Source: Pseudomonas fulva
GTDB lineage: Bacteria > Pseudomonadota > Gammaproteobacteria > Pseudomonadales > Pseudomonadaceae
DNA: 64,000 bases
Assembly (NCBI RefSeq): GCF_023517795.1
Contig: NZ_CP082928.1
Location: 3,348,001 to 3,412,000, forward strand
Direction of reading: 5' to 3'
Positions 8,802 to 17,058 of the stretch are shown one piece after another. Position 1 is the stretch's first letter. Each line of letters starts with the position of its first letter. The notes under the pieces were generated by a model, which was not told the origin of the DNA, made no database searches, and was given only the letters and a program-made list of their open reading frames with translations. The translations under genes and the position numbers were made by a program.

Positions 8802-9405
8802 TCAGGCCGCGAAACAGCCCGTCGATCATCACCGGCCCGTCGTGCTTGGGGTCGAACAGGCTGTTGTCGCGCAGCCAGTCGCTGAGCATGCCGACGATCA
8901 GCGCGTGCAGGGTACGGGCGGCAAGGCGCGGGGTCATGCCTGGTCGCAGGCGGTTGTGGGTGGCGGGCTGAGCGAATATCGTCTCGCACAGGGCGATGAA
9001 CTGGTTGATGAACGCCTCGTGGCGTTCTTCGGCCTCGCGCAGTTCCTCGGTGAATTCGCAGCGGTGCAACAGGATGGTGAAGATCCGCCGCTTCTGCTCG
9101 TCCTCGGCGATCCCGGCGATGCCCTCCACGCACAGCGTGTGCAGTGATTGCAGGCCGTTTCCCTGGGCGTCTTCGAGCAGCCGGCTGGCCAGTTGCTCGG
9201 GTGGCAGGCGGACCTGGCTGAGCATGTCATGGAACAGATGGGCCTTGTTCTGGAAGTGCCAGTACACCGCGCCGCGGGTCACGCCGGCGTGCTTGGCGAT
9301 ATGTTCCAGGCTGGTATGGGCTACCCCTTTCTCCAGAAACAGAATTTCGGCAGATGCCAGGATGGAGGTGCGGGTCTGTTCCGCTTGTTCTTTGGTTCGG
9401 CGCAT
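8785..9405 (-). CDS. TetR/AcrR-family transcriptional repressor
   Basis: This 206-residue regulator has an N-terminal TetR helix-turn-helix (residues ~10-57) with VTRGAVYWHFQNKAHLF, close to the AcrR/TtgR type of efflux repressors. The C-terminal helical ligand pocket has no motif that names the inducer. It is divergent from a Bcr/CflA-type exporter with 159 bases between, so it probably represses that gene and itself in response to an exported compound. A palindrome-like site lies in the gap at 9463-9481. It is a paralogue of the ttgR-like gene at 56566-57198, with which it shares the recognition-helix region. Confidence 0.9.
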   Translation of the reverse strand: MRRTKEQAEQTRTSILASAEILFLEKGVAHTSLEHIAKHAGVTRGAVYWHFQNKAHLFHDMLSQVRLPPEQLASRLLEDAQGNGLQSLHTLCVEGIAGIAEDEQKRRIFTILLHRCEFTEELREAEERHEAFINQFIALCETIFAQPATHNRLRPGMTPRLAARTLHALIVGMLSDWLRDNSLFDPKHDGPVMIDGLFRGLISDWS

Positions 9406-9462
9406 ACGACATGGATCGATCGGTTCAGGAAGCTGCGAGTGTAATTATTTTTCCTAGCGGAT

Positions 9463-9481
9463 GTTTGTTTTACAGACGAAC
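9463..9481. promoter_or_regulatory. Candidate TetR operator
   Basis: GTTTGTTTTACAGACGAAC is an imperfect palindrome (outer GTT/AAC, with GT..AC inside) in the gap between the divergent TetR and Bcr/CflA genes. It resembles the TACAAAC-type half-sites of the ttgR operator elsewhere in this window. The assignment is by position and symmetry only. Confidence 0.4.
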
Positions 9482-9564
9482 TTGTATGTAATTGTCGGCG
9501 TCCACTTCTTTCAAGGCCTTACCCTCGCTCCTGCCCGAGGGGACACCTGTCGAGTACTCTGCCA

Positions 9565-10755
9565 ATGCCGCTTCGCCTGCTACTGATCCTCGGCGCCCTC
9601 AGCGCCTTCGGCCCGCTGGCCATCGATTTCTACCTGCCCAGCTTTCCCGCGCTGGCGCTGGCGTTCGCTACCGATACCGAACATGTACAGCTTTCGCTGG
9701 CTTCCTATTTCGCCGGCTTGGCCATCGGGCAATTGGTCTACGGGCCCCTGGCCGACCGCTTCGGCCGGCGCATGCCGCTGCTGGTCGGGGTCTCGCTGTT
9801 TACCCTGGCGTCCCTGGCCTGCGCCGTGGCGCCAAGCCTGGAATGGCTGATCGCTGCCCGTTTCGTCCAGGCCCTGGGGGGCTGCGCCGGCATGGTGATT
9901 TCCCGCGCCGTGGTGCGCGACCTGTGCGACCCGATCAGTTCTGCCAAGGTGTTCTCGCAACTGATGCTGGTGATGGGCCTGGCGCCGATTCTCGCACCCG
10001 TAGGCGGTGGCTTGCTGCTGAACCTGTTCGGCTGGCCGTCGATCTTCGTCTGCCTGACGCTGTTCAGCGCCGCCTGCCTGTTCGCTCTCGCCCGGTGGCT
10101 GCCGGAAACCCTGAATCCGGCCATTCAGCCGCCGCCCTTGAGCGGCGCCCTAAGGGAGTACCGGCGCCTGTTCAGCGACCTGCCTTTCATCGGCCATGCC
10201 CTGACCGGCGGCCTGGCGATTGCCGGCATGTTCGCCTACATCGCCGGCTCGCCCTTCGTGTTCATCGAACTCTACGGTGTACCGGCCGAGCACTATGGCT
10301 GGCTGTTCGGCACCAATGCCGCCGGCTTCATTCTGGCCGCCCAGGTCAATGCCTGGCTGGTGTCGCGCCACGGACCCGCCTACTGGGCCAGGCGTATCGT
10401 CTGGTTCTACCTGGCCTGTGGAACCGGGCTGCTGGTGTTGGCTTGGCTAGGCCCACAGGCCCTGTGGCCGCTGATGCTGCCGTTGTTCGGCTGCATCGCC
10501 TCGTTGGGCATTCTGCTGCCCAACACCTCTGCGTGCGCAATGGCCGGCCAGGGTCGCCACGCCGGCAGCGCATCGGCGCTGATGGGCAGCCTGCAGTTCA
10601 CCATCGCGGCGAGCGCCGCCTCCATGGTGGGGGTGCTGCATGATGGCAGCGCCGTGCCCATGGCGCTGGTCATCTTCAGTTGCGGCGTCCTGGCAGCGGG
10701 GGCCTCGCGCTTCACGCGCTGGGCGGAGCGGCGCGCCGGCCACCCGAGCGGCTGA
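9565..10755 (+). CDS. Bcr/CflA-family multidrug efflux MFS transporter
   Basis: This 396-residue inner-membrane protein has 12 predicted membrane segments. The first helix contains LSAFGPLAIDFYLPSFPAL, the signature of the Bcr/CflA drug:proton antiporter family, and the loop 2-3 motif reads GPLADRFGRR. Such pumps export bicyclomycin, chloramphenicol, sulfonamides or peptides; the substrate here is unknown. ATG 9565 is the first ATG of the frame. The divergent TetR gene probably controls it. The gene ends 3 bases before a possible tiny convergent frame. Confidence 0.92.
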   Translation: MPLRLLLILGALSAFGPLAIDFYLPSFPALALAFATDTEHVQLSLASYFAGLAIGQLVYGPLADRFGRRMPLLVGVSLFTLASLACAVAPSLEWLIAARFVQALGGCAGMVISRAVVRDLCDPISSAKVFSQLMLVMGLAPILAPVGGGLLLNLFGWPSIFVCLTLFSAACLFALARWLPETLNPAIQPPPLSGALREYRRLFSDLPFIGHALTGGLAIAGMFAYIAGSPFVFIELYGVPAEHYGWLFGTNAAGFILAAQVNAWLVSRHGPAYWARRIVWFYLACGTGLLVLAWLGPQALWPLMLPLFGCIASLGILLPNTSACAMAGQGRHAGSASALMGSLQFTIAASAASMVGVLHDGSAVPMALVIFSCGVLAAGASRFTRWAERRAGHPSG

Positions 10756-10758
10756 GGC

Positions 10759-10884
10759 TCAGCTGGCCAGACGCTGCCCGGTGGGCAGCGGGTGCGGGGC
10801 TTGCATCCCGGCCTCGAGCGTCGCCACGAACCGACGTGCTTCTCCTTCGCTGCGAAAGCTGACCGGGTGCTTGCCCAGGCACAC
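10759..10884 (-). pseudogene. Possible small coding remnant (41 codons)
   Basis: In this frame the DNA looks coding: third positions are mostly G or C and the peptide reads plausibly (CLGKHPVSFRSEGEARRF, then PHPLPTGQRLAS). It has no ribosome binding site, and an in-frame TGA lies two codons before the only start-like codon, GTG 10884. It could be a short GTG-started protein or the 3' remnant of a slightly longer small gene broken by the stop. I do not recognise a family. Confidence 0.3.
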
Positions 10885-11039
10885 CTGTCAACAGGTGCCG
10901 CTAGGCCTTGCGACGCCCGGATGTGGATGTCCATCGACCTGTCCGCGCGTGGAGCGTGGAGACAGCCTAGCCATCACCCGTGTAACTGCCATGACGCCGC
11001 TCAATACGCGATCGAAGCCCCCAGTACTTTTCAGCGGGC

Positions 11040-11153
11040 AAAAAAAGACCCGGCAAAGTGCCGGGTCAATAACCGTGATTAGCCTGATGAGGAGATAACC
11101 TGAAGAGTCCGACCTAGGGCTCTTGAGCTTATCGACCGATCTCGCGATCAGCT
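11040..11153 (-). ncRNA. prrF: PrrF small regulatory RNA
   Basis: Read on the minus strand, this ~114-nt segment has the hallmarks of PrrF. The 5' part contains TGATCGCGAGATCGG. A hairpin has AAGAG and CTCTT arms. The conserved seed-bearing single strand TATCTCCTCATCAGGCTAAT is followed by CACGG. It ends in a Rho-independent terminator, GACCCGGC-ACTTT-GCCGGGTC, with seven Ts. PrrF is the Fur-repressed RNA that shuts down non-essential iron-protein synthesis in pseudomonads when iron is scarce, through Hfq and base pairing. Only one copy is in this window, unlike the tandem pair of P. aeruginosa. A Fur-like box overlaps its promoter. The 5' end is estimated from the -10. Confidence 0.88.
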
Positions 11154-11159
11154 GATGCA

Positions 11160-11188
11160 AATAATAGCAATTCTCATTACATAGTCAA
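11160..11188 (-). promoter_or_regulatory. prrF promoter with Fur box
   Basis: On the minus strand, the -35 TTGACT (11183-11188) and -10 TATTAT (11161-11166) are 16 bp apart and place the RNA start near 11153. The 19-mer 11160-11178 (AATAATAGCAATTCTCATT) matches about 11 of 19 positions of the Fur consensus and covers the -10 and most of the spacer. This is the arrangement expected for iron repression of prrF. Confidence 0.75.
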
Positions 11189-11254
11189 CCGTCCGTTGGA
11201 AATTATTTCTGCCGATCGTCGCCATAGCCATTTGCGGGCTGCTGAAACGCAGAA

Positions 11255-11278
11255 CCCGGCACAGGGCCGGGTTCTCGG
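11255..11278 (-). terminator. Terminator-like hairpin after the cyclic-nucleotide-fold gene
   Basis: GAACCCGGC and GCCGGGTTC form a strong stem with a short loop, 16 bases beyond the stop codon of the minus-strand gene at 11294. There is no long T-run, so it may act with Rho or mainly stabilise the 3' end. The stem closely resembles the PrrF terminator stem. Confidence 0.6.
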
Positions 11279-11293
11279 TTGACGCCACACGCG

Positions 11294-12085
11294 TCAACCC
11301 GGCTGGCGCAGGCCGGTGATTTCCTTGTTGAGCAGGTCGATGCGCCTGGCCATGCTCTCCACCAGGCTGTGGGCAATGCGCGGGTTGCTTTCCATCAGGC
11401 TGAGGAACTGGTCCTTGGGAATCACCATGACCGTACAGGCCTGGCTGGCCAGCACCGTGGCGCTGCGTTTCTCATGGGTGAACACGGCCATGGCGCCGAA
11501 GATTTCGTCCTTCTGCACGTCGCCGACCTTCACGCCATCGACGAACGCCTCGGCGTGGCCGTCGATGATGATGAACACGTGGTCGGCCTCGTCGCCCTGG
11601 TTGATCAGCGCATCGCCCTTGGCGAAATGCTTGAAACCGGTGGAAGGGCGGATCTCGGGCTGCTTGATTCGCGCCAGGGCATCGGACAGCAGTGCGGTGT
11701 GCCCCACCAGGTACTGAATGAACAGTTCCTGGCGCGGCTCGCTGGCGTAGATGTGCTTGAACACGTCGCTGCGCGAATAGGGGATCAGGGTCAGCGGCTC
11801 GTCGCTGGTGTAGCGGCAGCTCGGCAGGTCGATGCCCTGCCGCAGCCCGACCAGATCGCCTTCCTGCAGGTAGAACAGCGGGCGTTCGTCGACCAGTGCG
11901 TGCAGCAGGCCGTTGTCGATGATGAACAGCTGGTTGCTGGGCAGGTCGCCCGCCAGGTTTTCGCTGCGCTCGATCTGCAGCGGCTCACCGCAGGGGCCGA
12001 GCCCGTCGAGTAGTTTCCCGGGGATGCTCTGCAAGCGGCTGATCAGTTGGTCGGCGTAGGCCGGTTGTTCCCCGAGTAGATACAT
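11294..12085 (-). CDS. Tandem cyclic-nucleotide-binding-fold protein without DNA-binding domain
   Basis: This 263-residue cytoplasmic protein has two cNMP-type jelly-roll segments. The first (~residues 35-120, NQLFIIDNGLL then LTLIPYSRSDVF) is degenerate. The second (~residues 150-245) is canonical, with FKHFAKGDALINQGD, VFIIIDGHAEAFV and a phosphate-binding-cassette-like stretch. In that cassette the usual FGE reads FGA (EIFGAMAVF), so the ribose-contacting Glu is missing, while the Arg of KRSATV is kept. The protein ends shortly after the domain and has no helix-turn-helix, unlike Crp. Its function is unknown; it may sense a non-cAMP ligand or act by protein contact. Confidence 0.82.
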   Translation of the reverse strand: MYLLGEQPAYADQLISRLQSIPGKLLDGLGPCGEPLQIERSENLAGDLPSNQLFIIDNGLLHALVDERPLFYLQEGDLVGLRQGIDLPSCRYTSDEPLTLIPYSRSDVFKHIYASEPRQELFIQYLVGHTALLSDALARIKQPEIRPSTGFKHFAKGDALINQGDEADHVFIIIDGHAEAFVDGVKVGDVQKDEIFGAMAVFTHEKRSATVLASQACTVMVIPKDQFLSLMESNPRIAHSLVESMARRIDLLNKEITGLRQPG

Positions 12086-12263
12086 GGTGGTTCCTTGGGC
12101 TGCTCATGCTGGGTGCGCACGAAAATCCCTGAAACGATAATACTCGCCGCGCTCCAGGTAAATCGGTCTCGTCGGGGCTTGTGAACCAGCGCCTGTTCCA
12201 GGGCTCGTGCGGCCCATGGCACCGCCGTCGAGGCGGCGATCAAGCGGCTGCTCGCAGCCGGGC

Positions 12264-12530
12264 TCAGCCATCGTTGGCGGCGGCTTCCAGCTGCAGGTTC
12301 AGGCTCTCCTTGCGCGTCTGGGAGAGCTCGCTCCAGTGCACGTCGAGCAGCGCCCCTTCGATGGAATAGAGCAGTACCTTGGAGGCCCTGAAGCCGCGGG
12401 CCCGTACCGCCCGATAGGCCTCGACGGCACCGTGCCTGCGCAAATCGCTGGCACTGTGGATGCCCACCGCATGCAGCCACTGTGACGAGGTCTTGCCAAG
12501 GTTCTTGAGGGTCTGCAGTTCGTCGTTCAC
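12264..12530 (-). CDS. TfoX/Sxy C-terminal-domain protein
   Basis: This 88-residue protein consists of the TfoX C-terminal helical domain alone, with LKNLGKTSSQWLHAVGI followed by SASDLRRHGAVEAY, a helix-hairpin-helix-like pattern. GTG 12530 is preferred because AGGAGGAG lies 5-7 bases upstream; upstream in-frame ATGs would place that site inside the gene. Stand-alone TfoX-C proteins are common in pseudomonads and their role is not established; the full-length relatives regulate competence. It lies between two unrelated minus-strand genes with gaps of 100-180 bases. Confidence 0.8.
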   Translation of the reverse strand: MNDELQTLKNLGKTSSQWLHAVGIHSASDLRRHGAVEAYRAVRARGFRASKVLLYSIEGALLDVHWSELSQTRKESLNLQLEAAANDG

Positions 12531-12632
12531 GCCATCTCCTCCTGCCGCCATCTGGGCAGCGCTCCCCTTGGCCATGGTCAGAACAGTGTAGTGCTGACTG
12601 GCGGTGCCGCCGGGGCGTCGCGTTACAGGCTG

Positions 12633-12989
12633 CTACAGGTGACTGGGGTGGGTGCGATAGCGCAGGCGGGTGCCGAAGTTCATCGACATGAGGATTTCGT
12701 CCGCGCTGAGCTCGACCGGGAAATAGGCGCCCGATATCTGCGCATGGGCGATGCTCGCGCCCTCGAGCTGGGCGCTGCGAAAGTCCACGCCGCGCAGGTC
12801 GGCGCCGCGAAAATAGGCGTCGGTGAAGTCGATGCCCTCGGCATCCAGGCTGCGCAGGTCGAGGCCGCGGAAGTCGCCGCCGCGCAGGTCGATGGGTTCG
12901 CCCTGGGGCCGCTGCTGGTTGAAGGCAGCGACGTCGTCATTGTGCAGCAGTCGGTAGAGCGGGGTGTCCAGCTGGCGCGGTTGGCTCAT
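12633..12989 (-). CDS. Pentapeptide-repeat protein
   Basis: In this 118-residue protein residues ~33-90 are A(D/N)LXX-type pentapeptide repeats: DLRGGDFRGLDLRSLDAEG, then FRGADLRGVDFRSAQLEG. Such repeats form a right-handed quadrilateral beta-helix. The N-terminal 30 residues are a non-repeat cap (PLYRLLHNDDVAAFNQQR), and a short tail follows. Longer relatives mimic DNA and protect gyrase; this one is short and its partner is unknown. It has no signal peptide, so it is probably cytoplasmic. Confidence 0.85.
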   Translation of the reverse strand: MSQPRQLDTPLYRLLHNDDVAAFNQQRPQGEPIDLRGGDFRGLDLRSLDAEGIDFTDAYFRGADLRGVDFRSAQLEGASIAHAQISGAYFPVELSADEILMSMNFGTRLRYRTHPSHL

Positions 12990-13056
12990 GGTGGCAGTCG
13001 TCCGGGGGAGGCTTACTGCCAGTATAGAAGAGCTTTGTCACGCCGCTGGCCGGCCG

Positions 13057-14610
13057 TCAGAGGCTGGGGAAGCGCTGGCGCACCGCGCTGACCAGTTCGG
13101 CCAGGCTGGCGGCGTCCGGGGTGTCCACGCGCTTGCAGTAGGGCAGTTCGGCCTCCTCCAGCGGATCCTGGCCGGCGCGCTGCGCCTCGATGACCGCCAG
13201 GGTCGCATCGGACGGGTCGCTGCCTTCCTGCCGGCGCTGTTGCAGCCAGCTGGCAAGGACCGAGTCCGGCGCGTGGCAGTCGATGATCAGGAAGGGCACG
13301 CCGGTTTCGTCGGCGATGCGTTGCGCCGCCTGGCGCTGCGGGCGTTTGAGGAAGGTGGCGTCGAGCACCACCGGATAGCCGGCGTGCAGGGCCAGATCGG
13401 CCAGGGCGTTCAAGCGCTGGTAAACGGTATCGCTGGCATCCTGGCTGTAGATGCCGGCATTCAGTTCGCTGGCGGTCTGCTCGCCCAGCAGGCGTTTGCG
13501 CTCGACGTCGGAACGGATGCGAATCGCTCCGAGGGCCTCCACCAGGCGCAGCGCGACCTGGCTCTTGCCAACCGCCGATACGCCGCGGGTGATCGCCAGC
13601 AGGGGGGAGGGGATGGCGCTGTAGCTTTCGGCCAGGCTGGCGTAGGCGCGGTACTGACGCAGGATCACCGCGCGCTGCACGGCATCCTGCTCCTGGCCGA
13701 GGCGGAACAGCGCGACCTTGGCGCGAACCAGGGCGCGGTGCGTCTTGTAGAGGTTGAACAGCTTGAGCGAGCCGTAGTCGCCGGTGTGTTCCAGCCAGCT
13801 GTTGAGTAGGCGGCGCGCCAGGCACTTGAGACCGCGGTCTTCCAGGTCCATGACCAGAAAGGCGGTATCCAGGGCGATATCGGTGAAGCGGAAGGGCTCG
13901 TTGAATTCGATGCAGTCGAACAGCGTGGCGCGACCGTCCAGCAAGGTCGCGTTGCCCAGGTGAATGTCGCCATGGCACTCGCGGATGAACCCATCACGGG
14001 CCCGTGCTTCCAGATCGGGCCACAGGCGCTCCAGGCTGGTTTCGGTCCAGGCTTGCAAGGCATCGAGCTGCTGCAGGTCGGCCTTGTCGCTGAGCATCGG
14101 GCGGATCTGCTCGAAGTTCTGCCGCAGCGGGGCGACGATGGCGGTGGCGTTGCACAGCGCATGGTCGGCCGCGACCACGGGGGTGTCGCGGTGGAAGTCG
14201 GCGATCTGCTTGGCCAGGGCGTCGATATGCCCTTCATTGAGTTCGCCGCGGGCCTGCACCTGGGCCAGCAACTGCTCCTGCGGGAACTGGCGCATCTTCA
14301 GGGCGTATTCGAACACCGCGGCGTCGCTGCCGATCTGCGGCGCCTCGGGGCTGCCGCCGATCGGCAACACCTCCAGATACAAATCCTCGGTCAGGCGCTG
14401 GTTGAGGCGCAGTTCCTCCTCGCAGAAATGCTTGCGCGCGGCCAGCGAGGTGAAGTCGAGAAAGCCGAAGTCCACCGGTTTCTTGATTTTGTACGCATAG
14501 GGACCGGTCAGCACGACCCAGGAAATATGGGTCTCGATGACCCTGAAACCGTCTACCGGGTGCGGATAAAGGGCCGGGTTCTGCAAGGCGGTAATCAGGG
14601 CTTGGCTCAC
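13057..14610 (-). CDS. Bifunctional aminoglycoside-phosphotransferase-fold / P-loop kinase protein
   Basis: This 517-residue protein fuses two phosphotransfer domains. The N-terminal half (~1-330) is APH/protein-kinase-like: YKIKKPVDFGF as the nucleotide-binding strand, HGDIHLGN as the catalytic loop, and FDCIEFN as the metal-binding Asp motif. The C-terminal half (~340-510) is an AAA/zeta-toxin-like P-loop kinase with Walker A GVSAVGKS and a downstream VVLDATFLKRPQR. The substrate is unknown; despite the fold name there is no reason to call it an antibiotic-resistance gene. It is divergent from the PBP1B gene, with 117 bases between the starts. Confidence 0.85.
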   Translation of the reverse strand: MSQALITALQNPALYPHPVDGFRVIETHISWVVLTGPYAYKIKKPVDFGFLDFTSLAARKHFCEEELRLNQRLTEDLYLEVLPIGGSPEAPQIGSDAAVFEYALKMRQFPQEQLLAQVQARGELNEGHIDALAKQIADFHRDTPVVAADHALCNATAIVAPLRQNFEQIRPMLSDKADLQQLDALQAWTETSLERLWPDLEARARDGFIRECHGDIHLGNATLLDGRATLFDCIEFNEPFRFTDIALDTAFLVMDLEDRGLKCLARRLLNSWLEHTGDYGSLKLFNLYKTHRALVRAKVALFRLGQEQDAVQRAVILRQYRAYASLAESYSAIPSPLLAITRGVSAVGKSQVALRLVEALGAIRIRSDVERKRLLGEQTASELNAGIYSQDASDTVYQRLNALADLALHAGYPVVLDATFLKRPQRQAAQRIADETGVPFLIIDCHAPDSVLASWLQQRRQEGSDPSDATLAVIEAQRAGQDPLEEAELPYCKRVDTPDAASLAELVSAVRQRFPSL

Positions 14611-14727
14611 GGACGATCCTTGGCATTCAGAAGTGGGAACAGGCGCGCATTATGGCCCCTCGCCGGCGCACTGCAAACCGCTGGTGGTCGCTGCCGGCGC
14701 TTCGCAAAGTGCGTATAATGCCGCGCC

Positions 14728-17046
14728 ATGACTCGTACCCGATCTTCCCGCTCCCGTTCCAAACGCCGCCCCCGTGGCATGCGCCCCTTGCTGGGCTGGG
14801 CTGTAAAGCTTGGCTTGGTAGGCCTGGTGCTGTTCGCCGGTTTTGCGGTTTACCTCGATGCCATCGTCCAGGAGAAATTCTCCGGCAAGCGCTGGACCGT
14901 TCCGGCCAAGGTGTACGCCAGGCCGCTGGAGCTGTTCGTCGGCCAGAAGCTGGCCAAGGACGACCTGCTCAAGGAAATGGACGCCCTCGGCTATCGTCGC
15001 GAGAGCGTGGCCAACGGCCCCGGCGCCGTATCGGTTTCCGGCAACAACGTGTCCCTGCATTCGCGTGGCTTCCAGTTCTATGAAAGCGCCGAGCAGGCTC
15101 AGCAGGTCAACGTGCGCTTCTCCGGGGACTATGTCGCCTCGCTGACCAAGGCCGATGGCAAGGACCTGGCCGTGGCGCGGCTCGAGCCGATGCTGATCGG
15201 CGGGTTGTACCCCGCGCACCAGGAAGACCGCGTGCTGATCAAGCTCGATCAGGTGCCGGCCTACCTGGTGGAAACCCTGGTAGCGGTCGAGGATCGCGAT
15301 TTCTTCGACCACTTCGGCGTCTCGCCCAAGGGCATCGCCCGCGCCATCTGGATCAACGCCTCGGCCGGCCAGTTGCGCCAGGGCGGCAGTACCCTGACCC
15401 AGCAGTTGGTGAAGAACTTCTACCTGACCAACGAGCGCAGCCTGACCCGCAAGATCACCGAAGCGATGATGGCGGTGCTGCTGGAGCTGCATTACGACAA
15501 GCGTGAAATCCTCGAGGCCTACCTCAACGAGGTGTTCCTCGGTCAGGACGGCCAGCGCGCGGTGCATGGCTTCGGTCTGGCCAGCCAGTACTTCTTCAGC
15601 CAGCCATTGTCCGAGCTCAAGCTCGATCAGGTGGCCCTGCTGGTCGGCATGGTCAAGGGCCCGACCTACTACAACCCGCGCCGCAATCCGGAGCGGGCAC
15701 TGAATCGCCGCAACATGATTCTCGACCTGCTGGCCGAGCAGGGCGTGGTGTCGCCTGAGGAGGCCGCCGCCGCCAAGGCCCGCCCGCTGGGCGTGACCCA
15801 GCGCGGCAGCATGGCCAATGGCTCGTTCCCGGCCTTCCTGGATCTGGTCAAGCGCCAGTTGCGCCAGGACTACCGCGACGAGGACTTGACCGAAGAAGGC
15901 CTGCGCATCTTCACCAGCTTCGACCCGATCCTGCAGCTCAAGGCCGAAGAGGCGCTGGCGGAAACCTTCAAGCGCCAGGCTGGCCGCAAGGGCGCCGACG
16001 AGGTCGAGGCCGGCATGGTGGTGACCAACCCGGAAACCGGCGAGATCCAGGCCCTGATCGGCAGCCGTCAGCCACGCTTCGCCGGCTTCAACCGTGCGCT
16101 GGACGCCGTGCGCCCGATCGGCTCGCTGATCAAACCGGCCATCTACCTCACCGCGCTCGAGCGTCCCAGTCAGTACACCCTGACCACCCGGGTCCAGGAC
16201 GAGCCCTTCTCGGTGAAGGGCCAGGACGGCCAGGTGTGGAAGCCGCAGAACTACGACCGCAAGGCCCATGGCAGTATTTACCTGTACCAGGGGCTGGCGC
16301 ATTCCTACAACCTGTCCACCGCCAAGCTGGGCCTGGAACTGGGCGTGCCGAATGTGCTCAAAACCCTGGAGCGCCTGGGCGTGTCGCGCCAGTGGCCGGC
16401 CTATCCGTCGATGTTGCTGGGCGCCGGCGCACTGACCCCGATGGAGGTCACCGGCATGTACCAGACCATCGCCAGCGGCGGCTTCAACACCCCGCTGCGG
16501 GGTATCCGCAGCGTGCTGACCGCCGAGGGCGAGCCGCTCAAGCGTTATCCGTATCAGATTCAGCAGCGTTTCGACGCGGGCGCCATCTACCTGCTGCAGA
16601 ACGCCATGCAGCGCACCATGCGTGAAGGCACCGGCCGTTCGGTCTACAACCAGCTGCCCGGTTCGCTGACCCTGGCAGGCAAGACCGGCACCAGTAACGA
16701 TTCCCGTGACAGCTGGTTCGCCGGGTTCAGTCAGGATCTACTGACCGTGGTGTGGATGGGCCGTGACGATAACGGGCCGACGCCGTTCACCGGCGCGACC
16801 GGTGCGTTGCAGGCCTGGACGGGCTTCATGCGCCGCGCCGACCCGCTGCCCCTGGACATGCCGATGCCCGATAACGTGGTGATGGCCTGGGTAGATGCAG
16901 CGACCGGGCAAGGCTCGGCGCAGAATTGCCCGGGTGCCGTGCAGATGCCGTATATTCGCGGCAGCGAGCCGGCTCCGGGCGCAGGTTGTGGTATTCAGGC
17001 CCCCGTCGACTCGGTGATGGACTGGGTGAAAGGCTGGTTGGAATAA
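14728..17046 (+). CDS. mrcB: Bifunctional penicillin-binding protein 1B
   Basis: This 772-residue class A PBP polymerises glycan strands and crosslinks peptides in the periplasm. A basic cytoplasmic tail (~1-22) is followed by one membrane anchor (~residues 25-48) and a UB2H-type domain. The glycosyltransferase domain has EDRDFFDHFGV with catalytic Glu188, and GGSTLTQQLVKN. The transpeptidase domain has the SLIK motif with Ser466, SYN in AHSYNLST, and KTGTS at ~652-656. The next gene, 12 bases on, encodes its lipoprotein activator, and P. aeruginosa has the same order (ponB-lpoP). It is also known as ponB. Confidence 0.96.
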   Translation: MTRTRSSRSRSKRRPRGMRPLLGWAVKLGLVGLVLFAGFAVYLDAIVQEKFSGKRWTVPAKVYARPLELFVGQKLAKDDLLKEMDALGYRRESVANGPGAVSVSGNNVSLHSRGFQFYESAEQAQQVNVRFSGDYVASLTKADGKDLAVARLEPMLIGGLYPAHQEDRVLIKLDQVPAYLVETLVAVEDRDFFDHFGVSPKGIARAIWINASAGQLRQGGSTLTQQLVKNFYLTNERSLTRKITEAMMAVLLELHYDKREILEAYLNEVFLGQDGQRAVHGFGLASQYFFSQPLSELKLDQVALLVGMVKGPTYYNPRRNPERALNRRNMILDLLAEQGVVSPEEAAAAKARPLGVTQRGSMANGSFPAFLDLVKRQLRQDYRDEDLTEEGLRIFTSFDPILQLKAEEALAETFKRQAGRKGADEVEAGMVVTNPETGEIQALIGSRQPRFAGFNRALDAVRPIGSLIKPAIYLTALERPSQYTLTTRVQDEPFSVKGQDGQVWKPQNYDRKAHGSIYLYQGLAHSYNLSTAKLGLELGVPNVLKTLERLGVSRQWPAYPSMLLGAGALTPMEVTGMYQTIASGGFNTPLRGIRSVLTAEGEPLKRYPYQIQQRFDAGAIYLLQNAMQRTMREGTGRSVYNQLPGSLTLAGKTGTSNDSRDSWFAGFSQDLLTVVWMGRDDNGPTPFTGATGALQAWTGFMRRADPLPLDMPMPDNVVMAWVDAATGQGSAQNCPGAVQMPYIRGSEPAPGAGCGIQAPVDSVMDWVKGWLE

Positions 17047-17058
17047 GAGAGGTTTGCC

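Noticed and set aside
10888..11160. A 90-residue minus-strand frame over prrF
   Set aside because: It starts inside the Fur box and covers the sRNA and its terminator; the RNA explains the sequence better.
13057..14610. Antibiotic-resistance aminoglycoside phosphotransferase
   Set aside because: Only the fold is shared; the C-terminal P-loop kinase fusion and core-genome setting argue against a resistance gene.
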